Below, piece by piece: positions 22,053-34,724 of a stretch of DNA of 64,000 nucleotides; the stretch's first letter is position 1; each line of letters starts with the position of its first letter. The position numbers and the translations under genes are program-made. The DNA comes from Neocallimastix lanati (nom. inval.) (lineage: Eukaryota; Neocallimastigomycota; Neocallimastigomycetes; Neocallimastigales; Neocallimastigaceae), in NCBI GenBank assembly GCA_016946835.1, contig JACVTC010000188.1, forward strand, positions 182,640-246,639, read 5' to 3'. A model generated the notes under the pieces. That model saw only the letters and a program-made list of their open reading frames with translations. It ran no database searches and was not told where the DNA came from.

Positions 22053-23527
22053 TGATACGGGGTGTCACTAAATACCTTGTATTTCCTATTAAATACTCTT
22101 AATTATAATAAAATAAAATTATTATTAAATATTTTTATTAAAATCTTTTATTAATATCAAATATAATAAAAATTATTATTAAATATTCTTATAAATTTCT
22201 TTTATTAATATTAAATATAATAAAAATTATTATTAAATATTCTTATAAATTTCTTTTATTAATATTAAATATAATAAAAATTATTATTAAATATTCTTAT
22301 TAAAATCTTTTATAATAAAAATTATTATTAAATATTCTTATAAAATTCTTTTATTAATATCAAATATAATAAAAATTATTAAATATTCTAATAAAAATTA
22401 TTATTAAATATTCTTATAAAATTCTTTTATTAATATCAAATATAATAAAAATTATTAAATATTCTAATAAAAATCTTTTATTAATATTAAATATAATAAA
22501 AATTATTATTAAATATTCTTATTAAAATCTTTTATAATAAAAATTATTATTAAATATTCTTATAAAATTCTTTTATTAATATCAAATCTAATAAAAATTA
22601 TTATTAAATATTCTTATTAAAATCTTTTATTAATATCAAATATAATAAAAATTATATTCTTATTAAAATCTTTTATAATAAAAATTATTATTAAATATTC
22701 TTATAAAATTCTTTTATTAATATTAAATATAATAAAAATTATTATTAAATATTCTTATTAAAATCTTTTATTAATATCAAATCTAATAAAAATAATTATT
22801 AAATATTTTATTAATATTAAATATAATAAAAATTATTACTAAATATTCTTATTAAAAATTATATAATATTTAAATCATTATTAATTCTTATTTTTATATT
22901 AAGAATAATAAAAACCTATTTCAATAAATATTTGATGTAAAATACAGAATTATAAGTTTCTGTATAATATTTTCTAAAACCTTTGAAATAAACTAAAAAT
23001 AAAACAAAAATTAAAAATAAATTAAATCTTTATTAAAATAAAAATGAACTAAAATACAGAAGAATTCCAATAATAAAAATGATCTAAAATACAGAAAATA
23101 TCAATTCTGTATAATTCTCTCTCTGAATAACAATATCAAGAAGAAGCTACCGCCCGGAATGCCCTTCGTGATACAAGCTCCAAATTAATTTTTTATATTT
23201 TAATTTAATAAATGTTATTTTTTTTTTTTTTAAAAAATAATTTAAAATAATAGTTAAAAATTAAAATAAAATAGTTATAATAGTTTTTTTTTTTTATAAA
23301 GAATATATTAATAATAAATAAAATGTATTAAAATAAAAGTATAAAAAGAAGAATAAATTTCTTTCTTTTTAATACGGGGAACAAATGATTTTAATTTTAA
23401 ATTTAAATAAAGAATATTTTAAAATTTAATTTTTTTCTTGTTTCCAAATTTATTTTTATAGTTATGTGTTAATATTTATTTTTTTTTTGTTTTGAATATC
23501 TTAGTGTTTCAACCCCAGCCCGTATCA
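22053..23527 (+). repeat. LTR, L family, copy 2
   Basis: Starts TGATACGGGGTGTCAC and ends AGCCCGTATCA, with TCAA on both sides (22049-22052 and 23528-23531). It is a full-length relative of the preceding LTR with a different set of internal 54-bp units. Only 4 bases separate the two, so this is either two insertions into one site or an LTR pair that lost its interior. Confidence 0.85.
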
Positions 23528-23615
23528 TCAAAAAATTAAATTTAAATAATAAATCAATACTTTCTAAATTTAATCATTTTAACCTAATCCAAAACTAATT
23601 CAAATTAATTTTAAT
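23528..23615. repeat. tRNA-Ile upstream flank, copy 1
   Basis: After the second L LTR the sequence TCAAAAAATTAAAT and AATAAATCAATAC to CCTAATCC resumes the flank seen at 11299, 49633 and 53238. It is the pre-insertion upstream region of tRNA copy 1. Confidence 0.7.
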
Positions 23616-24039
23616 ATAAGAAATAAGTAAAATAAATAAAATTAAATAAAGAAATTATTACTACAAAATAAATTAATAAAAACAAAGATATACAAATTCT
23701 GTGTAATAATGCCTAAGAGAATAAAATAAATATTAAAATTTTCTTAAAAATAAAAAAAAAAAAAAAGGGGCTTCAGATTTTCAAATTGGGTTTTTGAGTC
23801 TAAATTTTAAATTATTATTATTATTTTCTTTTTTTTTTTTTTTTTTTATTTTTTTTTTTTTCAGATTTTCGAAGAGTGTTTTCGTGTCTGAATTAATTTA
23901 TCAGATTTTCAGAAAGAGATTATGAGTCTGAAATACTATTCGAATAAAAAAATTGGAAGAATGATAAAGAACAAAAGTTATTAGCTAATAAAAACTGATA
24001 AAAATGATGAGAATGATTCACTTTCTAAAAGTAATTAAA

Positions 24040-24600
24040 AAGAAATTTTGTTGAAGAAAAATTCACTACGATTGATGGTGAAGCTTGTTTTATTGATGGA
24101 AATAATTATAAGAGAACTTGTCACCGAAATAAATAAAAAAAAAAAAAAATAAAAATAAAAATAAAAATTAATACTAGAAGCACATCAGGTTTAGCCATAA
24201 AGGTTATTCTATAAACATATCAAAGACTTAGGAAAAGATACTATTGGTGTGATATTGATCAATGATATACAATGGATAGTATCAACATGTGAAAAAAAAA
24301 AGTGTCAGTTAAATCACCCTCAGCCATATCCAGAACCCACTGAAAATATTTCAACAGAAGTTGAAGGCCCTTTTTATTCCTCTTGGACTTTATATTATAT
24401 TATTGGCCCTTTAGTAAAGACGAGTAATAACAACCAATATATAATGGTTGCTTTTGATTATTTCACTAAATGGGTTGAAGCTGAACCTACGGGAAAATAT
24501 TACATCTAAGGCTATCATTAAGTTTTTTTTAATAAAATGTTTTCGCTAGACATGTAATTCCTCAAGTCATTACAACGGATAATGATCATATTATTTCTGA
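24040..24600 (+). pseudogene. Ty3 integrase relic related to E4
   Basis: Broken reading frames match E4 Pol in order: TIDGEACFIDG (about 24070), then CEKKKCQLNHPQPYPEPTEN (24290-24350), NNQYIMV and YFTKWVEAEPT (about 24430-24490), and ARHVIPQVITTDND (about 24545-24585). Frameshifts, stops and a small insertion in the CxxC region make it non-functional. No LTR was recognised next to it. Confidence 0.8.
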
Positions 24601-24784
24601 TAATGATAAAAATAGTATTCCAAATAATACATTAAATAAACTCATTAATAAGAAAATAAAAGTAAATAAACCTCCTGGGAACAAAATTCCTAGAATTCCA
24701 AGAAAAATCCAAATAATATATGATCATCTACCTTACGATGTTATTAAAGACTTAAATACTACTAAATGTAATATTTCCTTTGGA

Positions 24785-25162
24785 GAATAATGTAGCTTTT
24801 TAAAAGAATAATTAAACAAATAAACAAATAAACAATAAATAATAAATAAATAAATAAATAAATAATAAATAAATAAATAATAAATAAATATATAATAAAT
24901 AAATATATAATAAATAAATATATAATTAATATATAATAAATAAATATATAATAAAAAAAAATAATAATAATAAATAATAATAAATAATAACATATTTATT
25001 TATTTATTTATTCATTTGTTAAAATTATTAAATAATGTAGCATTTACATAAAATATATAAGTCATATTACTAAATGCATAATTGTGAAATGCCACACATT
25101 TTTTTTTTTTTTTTTTTAAATTTTTACTTTTTATAATTGTTATATTAATTAAACTTTAAAAA

Positions 25163-25231
<69 letters not shown>

Positions 25232-26105
25232 AATTTATATAGAAATACAGTAGAATTAAGTGAAATAAATGTTAAAACGAAATGATGAATTTTTGTTTTG
25301 TTTTTTTTTTTCTTCTTTTTGTTTCTTTATTATAAAATTTCTTTTTATTTAATGAGAATCTATTACATGTTTCTATTTTCTATAGTATTATTTTTTTTTA
25401 TTTAATGCGAATGCGAATCTATTACATGTTTCTATTTTCTATTCTATTACATATTTCTATTTTCTGAAGTATTTTTATTATTATTATTTTTTTTTTAGTA
25501 AAAAATATATCATAATAATTTATTTCATATAATCTACATATTATTATTATTATGCTATACCTTTTTTTCTTCTAAATTCCAATCTGTTTTATAAATTAGT
25601 ATTATTTTTACATTCTATTATTATTTCATTATTTCTATTATTATTTCAATATTTTTATTATTATTTCATTATTTCTATTATTATTTCATTATTTCTATTA
25701 TGATTTTAAAATTATATTAACAAAAGTATTTATTTTTATTTATTTATATATATATATAAATATATATATGTATGCTATTTATTTCAATGTAATAATATTA
25801 ATTATATCTGCTTCTAAAAAGTATTTCTTGTTACTTTTGAAATTAGACATAATAATATTAAATTTAATGTATTATATATATATATATATATTTTTATATT
25901 TTTATATTTAATTATTTATAATAAAATTTTATATTATTCTATTGAAAAGTTCGTTTGTAGAATAATTAATAAATCATTCTATTTTTATTAATAGTTTAGG
26001 TGAATAATTAATAAATCATTCTATTTTTATTAATAGTTTAGGAGAATAATTGATAAATTATTCTTATTTAATTAAAAAGTTAGTAGAATCTATATTATTT
26101 TTATT
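24785..26105. other. A+T-rich spacer downstream of the protease gene
   Basis: No gene is seen. It holds an AAAT run at about 25163-25232, TAAATA-type runs at 24830-24960, a block around 25020-25105 ending TGTGAAATGCCACACATT that resembles the MITE-like repeats at 31768 and 34725, and a tandem pair of about 57 bp (AATTAATAAATCATTC) at 25960-26060. Confidence 0.6.
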
Positions 26106-29100
26106 TTAATTGGATGCAGGATTCTTTGTACGTATTTCCCAATGTTGATCATTTTTAGAATTATCACAGGTATTCATGTTTAATTTCACACCATTACTTT
26201 CTAATAAACCTAAACACTTTTTACTATTTAATGGTGACATAATACTTTCTTTGTTAATAGAAGTCTTGATATCCTTTATAATGGCATTATTATTACATTG
26301 CCTCATTACAATAGTACCTCGATTATTGTTGGTAACATATAAACAATATCCTTTATACAATGATTTAAAGAAACCATCTCCTGAAACAGGAATTTCCCAT
26401 TTGGCTTTCTTTTCATCACTACAATTACCAATGTATGGTCTGTAGGTAAAGGATGATCCAGAAATTAAACATTTGTTTAATTTTTTATTATAAATCCATA
26501 CAGTACGTGTTTTTAATCTGGTAATCTCATAAGGATTTCTATCCCATACTGACCATATTTGCTCATCTGATTTATTACATGTTTTTAAATTGATATTACT
26601 ACTGCTGCCGCTAGCACTCATACATTCTCCATTACCAATATCAACCGAATAAATTATTCCATCATCTGTGTAGTCTAATGCAGTACTGGAGTCACAATCA
26701 CGAATAGCCATATTATTATTACTTGAATTGACAGTTAAGCAATAATCTGTAAGAGAGGCAGAATGGAAATATCCTTTTGGATAAGGTGATATATACCATT
26801 TGAACTTGTTATTATCTTCACAATCTTTCATTAAAAGATTGTAATCGTAGATTCCCTTTCCCTTAGTATATAAACATTTATCCACAGATGCGTTATAGAT
26901 CCATTTTGGTTTAGCATTAGAAGCGATGGTAGTTGAAATGTTGCTATGGCATTTACCATAGGATGGTTGACATCCAGTTCCACATTGATTATCCATAGTA
27001 CCACAAATACCATCTTTACTACAACATTGTCCTGATGGACAATTTCCATAACCTTTTCCACATTTAACAACATCACCTGGAAAAGTGGTACGAATTTCCC
27101 AATGTTGAAAATCATTATTTTTATTACAGACGCTTAATTTAAGATCAGTTGTGGTAGGATCCGCGAGATTTATTGAATCTAAACATTTATTTTCACCTAA
27201 TATTGAAATAATACTTTCTCCATTGTAGGTAGAACTAATATCTTTTATAACTGCATATCCATCACATTTTCCCATAACGATATTACTTTCTTTATCACTA
27301 TTAATATCATTAACATGTAAACACCATCCTTCCCTGACATTTTTAAAGAAACCATCGCCAGATACAGGAATTTCCCATTGATAACGATTCGAATTTCTAC
27401 ATTCAAAAGCGGTAGGTCTATCGTTTATATTTAAACCTACTGATAAACATCTGTTTATTTTTCTATTATAAATCCAAACGATACGAGTTTTACTGTTTGA
27501 TGATCCAGAAGGATTTCTGTTCCATAGAGACCATTTTTGATCTTCTAATTGATTGCATACCCTATAATAAACTGAATTATTAGTTTTGGCTGATTTTCCA
27601 TCTCCAACACTTAAACATTTTCTACTACCAAATGTAGGACTAAAAATTACACCATCATCACTAAAATATTTAAATTGAATACTATCCGTACATTTATTTA
27701 TTTCAATAGTACCATTAATTGGATCTACAATATTTAAACATCGATTGGTGTTTGAAGCAGATTGTATGATACTTTTATCGTAAGAAGAAATATACCATTG
27801 AGATAGATTATTATCATTGCAATCTTTCAAAACTGGTGGTTGATTTATTTTATCTGGTGCAAATAAACATTTACCAGTCGATTCATTATAAATCCATAAA
27901 CGTTTGGCATTTGTATTCAAAGTCATCATTTCACATTTTTCTTGATATTGGTTAAACTTTTCAGATTTTAAATTGTCAACAATATCATAGGATTTATATT
28001 TTTTGGCAATATTACATACAAATCGGCCCATGTTTAATAAATTATAAAAATTTTGACATTTTCCTGAAATAAATGTATTACAATCATATTTATTTTCATT
28101 TTTATTTATTTGGCATTCTGAATGTTCGTCTATGATGTCATCACAAATATCTATTGATTTTTCTTTTGTATTGTCACAAAATTTAACGAAATCGTTATAA
28201 TTTTGATAGGCATTCTTATAGAATATATTAACATTAATTTTATCTTTTATAATATCTTTGCCATAATGATCTTTAAGAAGATAACAATAGGATAATTTTT
28301 TTCTCAATTCATCCGTTTTTTCATTATACAGAGTGGAACACTTACTTGATGTTATCTTAGAACAACGGTTGAAATTTGAACCAAAACTGTAAGGATCATT
28401 TAAATTTATATTACCGTTAATTAAACAATCTTGGTACTCTTTCATTTGGGTAATACATTCACTTTCTAATTTCTTTTCTGTAGTATGACACAATTTTAAT
28501 GAACTATGATATTTTTTTTCATCAAAATTTTCAATAAAATTAAAAGACCTATATTTTTTCGCAATGGTACAAATTGATAAATTATTAATCTTTTTACGGA
28601 AATAAACTTTACATTGATTTGATTCTAAAATTTTACAGTGATCGATAAATTCAGCATCATTCATATCTGAAGAAATTTCAACATAACAATTTTTATTATC
28701 GTTATATTCTTTTTCACAATCTTTGATTGCTTGATTTTTAGAAGTACAAGAACCAAATTCACTCTGACATCCATTTTCAACAAGGCATTCCTCCCAAGGG
28801 TAGTAATTATAAGTAAGGCATACACCATTCTTAGTACAACATCCTTCTGAACATGAACCAACACCTTTTCCACAAGATTTTTTATTCTCATTTCGATAGA
28901 TACTAACTTTTCCATTATTTACTAATCGATTTGGAGTATCAGATGATCCTAAATTATGGATAACATTTTTCATGGAAGAATCAATTATCATTTTAACTAA
29001 TTTTTCTTTATTAAATTTTATTCCAGGATTTTCTGACATAATCGTTGCGGCAATACCAGCTACAATTGGAGTTGCTAATGATGTTCCAGAAGCACTTATT

Positions 29101-30533
29101 GTACCTTTATATATATCTGCACATACAACAGTACCTGGAGCAAATATATCCACGCAATCTCCATAATTAGAATAGTCAATTCTATAATAACCATTACCAT
29201 AAACATCATTTTCAATAGCACCAACTGCAATTGCTTTTCGATAACCGGAATATCCTGTAAAATTTCCACTCTCTTTACTCTCACAACTATTAGAATTATT
29301 ATTACCTGCTGCAACAAAAATACTAAAACCTTTACTTATCACATCATCCAATTTATCATTTGAAGCTTGAGAATATTCAAAATGACCTAGAGACATACTA
29401 ATTACACTTTTATTTGGATTTTTTGCATATCTCATAATATAATCTAAAGCTAGTATTGTACTAGCGCTTTTTAAATCAATAGCTATCATATGAAGATTAG
29501 CTTTTTTAGCTACCCCATATATACTTCCACCTGAAACTGAAGTAACCATTTCACCATGATCAACACTTATTTTAGCACCTATGCAATGCTTCTTTTCTTC
29601 TCCTTCATTGATATACGTACCATACTCAGTGGCAATAGCATCGCATGTTACAGTACGTTCGGAAGTATCAAAGTCTTCATGATTTACATTTAAACCTGTG
29701 TCAACTAGAAAAATATCAATTCCTTTACCAGCTGAACTTGGATAATAAAAATTATTATCAAATGGTTTATTCATATTTACATAAGCTGATTGTGATAAAA
29801 GTGCCAAATGATTTGGGGTATATGGAAATGATTGTACGCTTACCCCTGACCAATTGGTTTCATTTTTAATTTTTTTTATATCATAATATATATTTGATTT
29901 AGAACTGGAATTTGATTCTGTATTTGAATTAAGGTTGTACGTATCAAAATCAGAAGGAATAACATTTTCGATTTTAATTGGTAGAACTTTTTCACAATAT
30001 ATAACATTATCTAATTTACAAACAATTTTTTGAGTTTCCTCTGAAAGATAAACATTTATCGTATAATAATTTGAAATAGGACATAAATGATTAACTAAGA
30101 CTGATTCAATTGGAATATATTCTTCTGTTGAGTTATTACTAAGTTGGTTTAATTCTAAGGATCTCTTATTTCTATATTTTCTATTTCCATCAGTAAATAT
30201 AAATTTATGGTTTTTATTTGAACGTTTTCTCACCACAACTGAATTATCCAATTCTTTCAATTTTTCATCCATTTGTCCATTTTCTAAAATATAGGTTTCT
30301 TTATTATCATCAATAATTTCGTAAATATCATTCATTTTATCATTAACTAATTCGTCAATCTTCTTTTGAATTTCTGGACTTTCATAATCATATTTTTTAT
30401 CATTTTTACTTCTTCTTATAGCAACAATATAATTCTCATTTTCAGCATAAATGAGAATTATATTGCTTACAAAAGTAATTAATAGAAAAAACAAATATAG
30501 ACCCTTCATATTATTAATTTTTATAAATAACAA
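26106..30533 (-). CDS. Secreted subtilisin-like protease with CBM18 and ricin-type modules
   Basis: A 1475-residue secreted protein with no intron visible. The second Met (residue 9, nt 30509) begins a typical signal peptide (MKGLYLFFLLITFVSNI), so translation may start there. A pro-region runs to about 265. The S8 catalytic domain carries Asp278 (LVDTGLN), His326 (VDHGEMV), oxyanion Asn411 (AAGNNN) and Ser485 (SGTSLATP). A chitin-binding CBM18 follows (Cys554-Cys596), then a Cys-rich helical region (about 605-870), QxW ricin-type lectin repeats (about 880-1150), a second CBM18 (Cys1158-Cys1195) and a second ricin-type block (about 1209-1470) that repeats the first. It likely cuts protein at or near glycan- or chitin-rich surfaces, its own wall included; the substrate is not known. 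It is the only clear host gene here. Confidence 0.93.
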   Translation of the reverse strand: MLFIKINNMKGLYLFFLLITFVSNIILIYAENENYIVAIRRSKNDKKYDYESPEIQKKIDELVNDKMNDIYEIIDDNKETYILENGQMDEKLKELDNSVVVRKRSNKNHKFIFTDGNRKYRNKRSLELNQLSNNSTEEYIPIESVLVNHLCPISNYYTINVYLSEETQKIVCKLDNVIYCEKVLPIKIENVIPSDFDTYNLNSNTESNSSSKSNIYYDIKKIKNETNWSGVSVQSFPYTPNHLALLSQSAYVNMNKPFDNNFYYPSSAGKGIDIFLVDTGLNVNHEDFDTSERTVTCDAIATEYGTYINEGEEKKHCIGAKISVDHGEMVTSVSGGSIYGVAKKANLHMIAIDLKSASTILALDYIMRYAKNPNKSVISMSLGHFEYSQASNDKLDDVISKGFSIFVAAGNNNSNSCESKESGNFTGYSGYRKAIAVGAIENDVYGNGYYRIDYSNYGDCVDIFAPGTVVCADIYKGTISASGTSLATPIVAGIAATIMSENPGIKFNKEKLVKMIIDSSMKNVIHNLGSSDTPNRLVNNGKVSIYRNENKKSCGKGVGSCSEGCCTKNGVCLTYNYYPWEECLVENGCQSEFGSCTSKNQAIKDCEKEYNDNKNCYVEISSDMNDAEFIDHCKILESNQCKVYFRKKINNLSICTIAKKYRSFNFIENFDEKKYHSSLKLCHTTEKKLESECITQMKEYQDCLINGNINLNDPYSFGSNFNRCSKITSSKCSTLYNEKTDELRKKLSYCYLLKDHYGKDIIKDKINVNIFYKNAYQNYNDFVKFCDNTKEKSIDICDDIIDEHSECQINKNENKYDCNTFISGKCQNFYNLLNMGRFVCNIAKKYKSYDIVDNLKSEKFNQYQEKCEMMTLNTNAKRLWIYNESTGKCLFAPDKINQPPVLKDCNDNNLSQWYISSYDKSIIQSASNTNRCLNIVDPINGTIEINKCTDSIQFKYFSDDGVIFSPTFGSRKCLSVGDGKSAKTNNSVYYRVCNQLEDQKWSLWNRNPSGSSNSKTRIVWIYNRKINRCLSVGLNINDRPTAFECRNSNRYQWEIPVSGDGFFKNVREGWCLHVNDINSDKESNIVMGKCDGYAVIKDISSTYNGESIISILGENKCLDSINLADPTTTDLKLSVCNKNNDFQHWEIRTTFPGDVVKCGKGYGNCPSGQCCSKDGICGTMDNQCGTGCQPSYGKCHSNISTTIASNAKPKWIYNASVDKCLYTKGKGIYDYNLLMKDCEDNNKFKWYISPYPKGYFHSASLTDYCLTVNSSNNNMAIRDCDSSTALDYTDDGIIYSVDIGNGECMSASGSSSNINLKTCNKSDEQIWSVWDRNPYEITRLKTRTVWIYNKKLNKCLISGSSFTYRPYIGNCSDEKKAKWEIPVSGDGFFKSLYKGYCLYVTNNNRGTIVMRQCNNNAIIKDIKTSINKESIMSPLNSKKCLGLLESNGVKLNMNTCDNSKNDQHWEIRTKNPASN

Positions 30534-30599
30534 CTTATAATTATAAATATTATTAATTTATATAATTATTATTATTATTTTTAAAATATATTATTATAA

Positions 30600-30915
30600 A
30601 TAATTTTCTATTTATTTTTTATTTTTTATTTTTTTCTTTTTTCTTTTTTATTTTTTTTATTTTTTATTTTTTTTATTTTTTATTTTTTTATTTTTTATTT
30701 TTTTATTTTTTTATTTTTTATTTTTTTATTTTTTATTTTTTTATTTTTTATTTTTTTATTTTTTATTTTTTTATTTTTTATTTTTTTTATTTTTTATTTT
30801 TTATTTTTTCATTTTTTATTTTTTATTTTTTTTATTTTTTATTTTTTATTTTTTACTGTTTATTGTTTATTGTTTATTTTTTGTTTTTTATTTTTTATTT
30901 TTTATTTTTTAAGTC
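30600..30915. repeat. T-rich simple repeat upstream of the protease
   Basis: About 300 bp of T(5-8)A units, lying 70 bp upstream of the protease start, read as A-rich DNA on its coding strand. Such tracts exclude nucleosomes in fungi and could act in the promoter; that is inference. Confidence 0.7.
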
Positions 30916-32347
30916 GAATTGGAATATCCATTTTAAATCATGTCCAATCAAACTTTTTCTGATAAATAAAAAATTTGGATACAAAAATGAATGTTACACC
31001 AAATAATATAACAATTATATGAAAGGAAAAACTAAATTATATTATTTAAAATTTTTAAAATAAAAAAGTAAATTAAGTAAATTAAATAAATAAATTAAAT
31101 TAATTAAAGAAATAAATTAAATAAATTAATTAATTATTTATTCAATTTTAAATAATTAATTATGATAAAAAATTTATCATTAATAATCTTTAAGCAATAT
31201 GTAAATTTTTAAATAATTTCAAAATATCAGTAATTTTTATACAAATATTATTAATAAAAAAAATAATAAATATTATTAAAAGTAAATACATAATTATCTA
31301 TAATTTTTTGATATTATAATAAAATATTAAAATAAATAGTATGAATATATTTTAATATTTTATTACAATTATTATTAGTGAAATCCTAAATAAATCTTTA
31401 TAAATAAAAAAAAAAAAAAACAATTTAGCTAATTCACATCAACATTAATTTATTTATGGCTAAAAATTTATTGGATGAACCAATAAAAATTGAGCTTTAA
31501 ATTATTTTTTTTTGGTTTCATTTAAAATTTATATAAAATAAAGTTTAGATATATTTTAATATAAAAAATTTTTTTTATTTGATTTAATAAGTTACCAAAA
31601 AAAAAAAGTTTTATTTTTATTTATTTTACTTAATAAAATAATTATAATAAAGTATATTATTTATTTGTTTATTTATTTTTTATTTATTATTTATTTATTA
31701 TTTATTTATTTATTATTTATTTATTTATTTATTATTTATTTATTTATTTGTTATGAATAATTTAAGTAATACGCCACTTTGGTGAAATATCACATCCATA
31801 ATAAAAAGGATAGAATTATTTAAAATTATTTATTTATTATTTATTATTTACAAAAATTTTAATTAAAAAATGTTATGAAAATAATTACAGTCCATGTGAA
31901 TAAAAATTTGATAAAATAAATTTATGGAGTAAAACATAAATTTATTTATAAAATGAATCTATAATTAAAAATTTCCAAAGGTTAAAAGTAAAATACAATA
32001 AAAAAAAATAAAATATAATAATTTATTGAGTGTATTTCGCCAATTTTTTTGATAGCATGTGGCGTATTAAAAAATGTGGCATTTCTCCAAGTTGCATTTC
32101 GCCAAATTGAAAATTATTAAATAAATAAATAAATCAATAAATAAAATTAAATATTCATAATAAATATTTATTATTACTAATGCTGTTGTATATTTTTATA
32201 TGTTTTTATTGTTATTATTTTAAATAAATAATAATAAAATATAACAGAACAAATTTAAAAAAAAATTATACTACAATAATATTTTATTTTTAAAAGATAA
32301 ATATAAATATACTTTATAATTTTTTTAAAAAATAAAAAAAAAAAAAT

Positions 32348-32378
<31 letters not shown>

Positions 32379-32510
32379 AAAATTTAGCTTAAATTATATA
32401 TATATATTCTATTAAAATTATATATATTTATATATATTCTATTACAATGTACTAAGTGATCATAATAATATTCTACTCAAAATTTAATTTGTAACTAACA
32501 AAGGGATCAC
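30916..32510. other. A+T-rich spacer
   Basis: No gene is seen. TTTA microsatellites occur at 31650-31750. Between 31768 and about 32106 lie matching short motifs AATACGCCAC, GAAATATCACAT and TGTGGCATTTCTCC in opposite orientation, probably a decayed MITE-like repeat. Confidence 0.55.
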
Positions 32511-32659
32511 AATATTATTCTATCCAAAATTTATTATGTACTAACAAAAGGGATCTTTTTATTATTTAACAAATATAAATATAGATCTTTATATTATTTA
32601 ACAAATATAAATATAGATCCCTTTGTTAGTACACATTAAATTTTGGATAGAATAATATT
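32511..32659. repeat. Foldback inverted repeat
   Basis: The left arm 32511-32555 (AATATTATTCTATCC to GGGATC) and right arm 32616-32659 (GATCCC to GGATAGAATAATATT) are near-perfect inverted copies of about 45 bp. The spacer holds a direct repeat of TTAACAAATATAAATATAGA. A third, diverged copy of the arm lies in direct orientation at about 32450-32507. Confidence 0.8.
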
Positions 32660-32759
32660 AAGAGCTTTATTTATACTTGTTAAATGATAAAAAGATCTAT
32701 ATTTAAATTTGTTAAGTAATAAAAAAAATATCTTTTAAATAATAAAAATATATTCATTT

Positions 32760-32945
32760 ATCTTTATTAAATAATAAATAATTAAATAATAAATAATTAA
32801 ATAATAAAAAATAATAATAAAATTCATTATAATAATAAAAATATATAATTATAAAAAATTATTTATAATAATTTTAGAAATAAATAAATAGTATGTTTAT
32901 AAAAAAAATACTAATCAACTCTCTATTTTACTTTAAGATAATTAT

Positions 32946-32980
<35 letters not shown>

Positions 32981-34720
32981 TTAACTATTAATTTTTAATA
33001 TAAATATAAGATTTTAAAAATAATTAAGTATATATTAAAATCGATAATATTCAAAATAAAACCAGGCATTAATGGAAAAAATTTTATTTCTGTAAACCAC
33101 AAAATATTCAAGATTCCTAAATTAAAATGTTTTTTTTTTTTTTAAGTAACTTCTATAACTTTTAACTGTATTGGATTTGTATCCACAATAATGTTTATTA
33201 TTAATTACATCAAAATGTAAATGTAATAATTTATCTAATGTAATATATATTTTATATTTTATATGTAACTAATGCTTGGATTTAATAATCCAGCTTGAAT
33301 GTAAAATACATCTATTAATACATGTTATTAATCATACAAAAAGAAAACAAATAGAATATAGCTTAAAACCTAAATTAAGCATTCCAATAAAAATCAATAA
33401 AAAGTAAATATACAAAAATTGAGAAATAAATATAAATAAATTTAACAATAAAAAAATATTCATATTTACATATTATTTTGTTTTTGATAACAAAATAACT
33501 AATTTAAAGAAAATAAAAATAATTAATAATAAATAATAAAAATATAAAATTAAAAAATATAAAATAAAAAATATGACTATTAATAATATAATAAAATAAT
33601 ATATAGATTTATTTATTTATTAATTTATTATATTTTTATAGTTTATTAGAATAAAAGTTTAAAAAATATTTATAATAATATTAGTAAATTAATAATAAAT
33701 AAATAAATATATAAATAAATATATATATAAATAAATATTATAAATATATAAATAAATGAATTATAAAACTTAAACCACATAAAAAAAAATTAATGTAAAA
33801 CTTTTAAATTAATTATATATATTAATAAATAAATAAATAATAAAAAAAAAAATTATTATTTTATTTACTGTATATATTAATAAATAAATAATAAAAAAAA
33901 ATTATTATTTTATTTACTGATATAATCTATTATCTTTATTAAAAATATATTTTATATCATTATTAAAACTATAATTTTAAAAACTAATATAAAAATGTAA
34001 CACAATTGAAAAATAATTATGTAATGTTGCACAGATCATATTAAAATATGATTACATAATGATGCTACTTTATTAAATAAATAAATAATAAAGTGTTAAA
34101 CTAAACCATTTCCATATAATAATTATAATGGATAAATTTCAAAATAAATTAAAATAAAACATTTCCATATAATAAAATTTAATGGATAAATTTTAAAATT
34201 TAAATATAAATAATTAATTAAAATTAATTACATATATTAAATCTAAAATAAAAAAAAAATTAAAAGTATTTAATTTATATTTAAATAATAAAATAAATAG
34301 TATATATTTAATTAAAATGACGGTGTCCACGAATTAACTCAACATAATTTTGTAATTATTTTTTTTTTAAAGTTTATATTTGAAAAAGGAATGTAAACTT
34401 TTTGAAAGAGGCTTTTACACTTTGTACTATGTTTCACTAGTTTAAATAGAAATAATTTATAATCATCTGTATACAACTTAAAAATAATATAATTAAATAA
34501 AATAAAATATATTTATAAATATATAAAATTCATTTAATATTAATAATACAATATATAATTATAGCTATTAAGAATATATATTAAATTTTATTTTAATACA
34601 TTATGCAATTTATGTATAGATTAAAAACACAAACCAAGCAAACAAGAAGATTAATAAAAAAAAAATAATAATAAATAAAAATAATAAAGATGGATAGACA
34701 TTAAAAATGTGGGAGGTGGG
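32760..34720. other. A+T-rich spacer
   Basis: Nothing I can support as a gene. Several AAAT/TTTA runs, poly-A runs at 32950-32977 and a repeated TATTAATAAATAAATAATAA block at 33820-33920 are present. Confidence 0.5.
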
Positions 34721-34724
34721 GAGT

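Noticed and set aside
20524-23527. One complete retrotransposon between the two L LTRs
   Set aside because: Only four bases separate them; no internal domain exists.
26106-30533. Recent horizontal transfer of the protease from bacteria
   Set aside because: Base composition equals the surroundings and CBM18 is a eukaryotic-style module; nothing in the sequence points to recent transfer.
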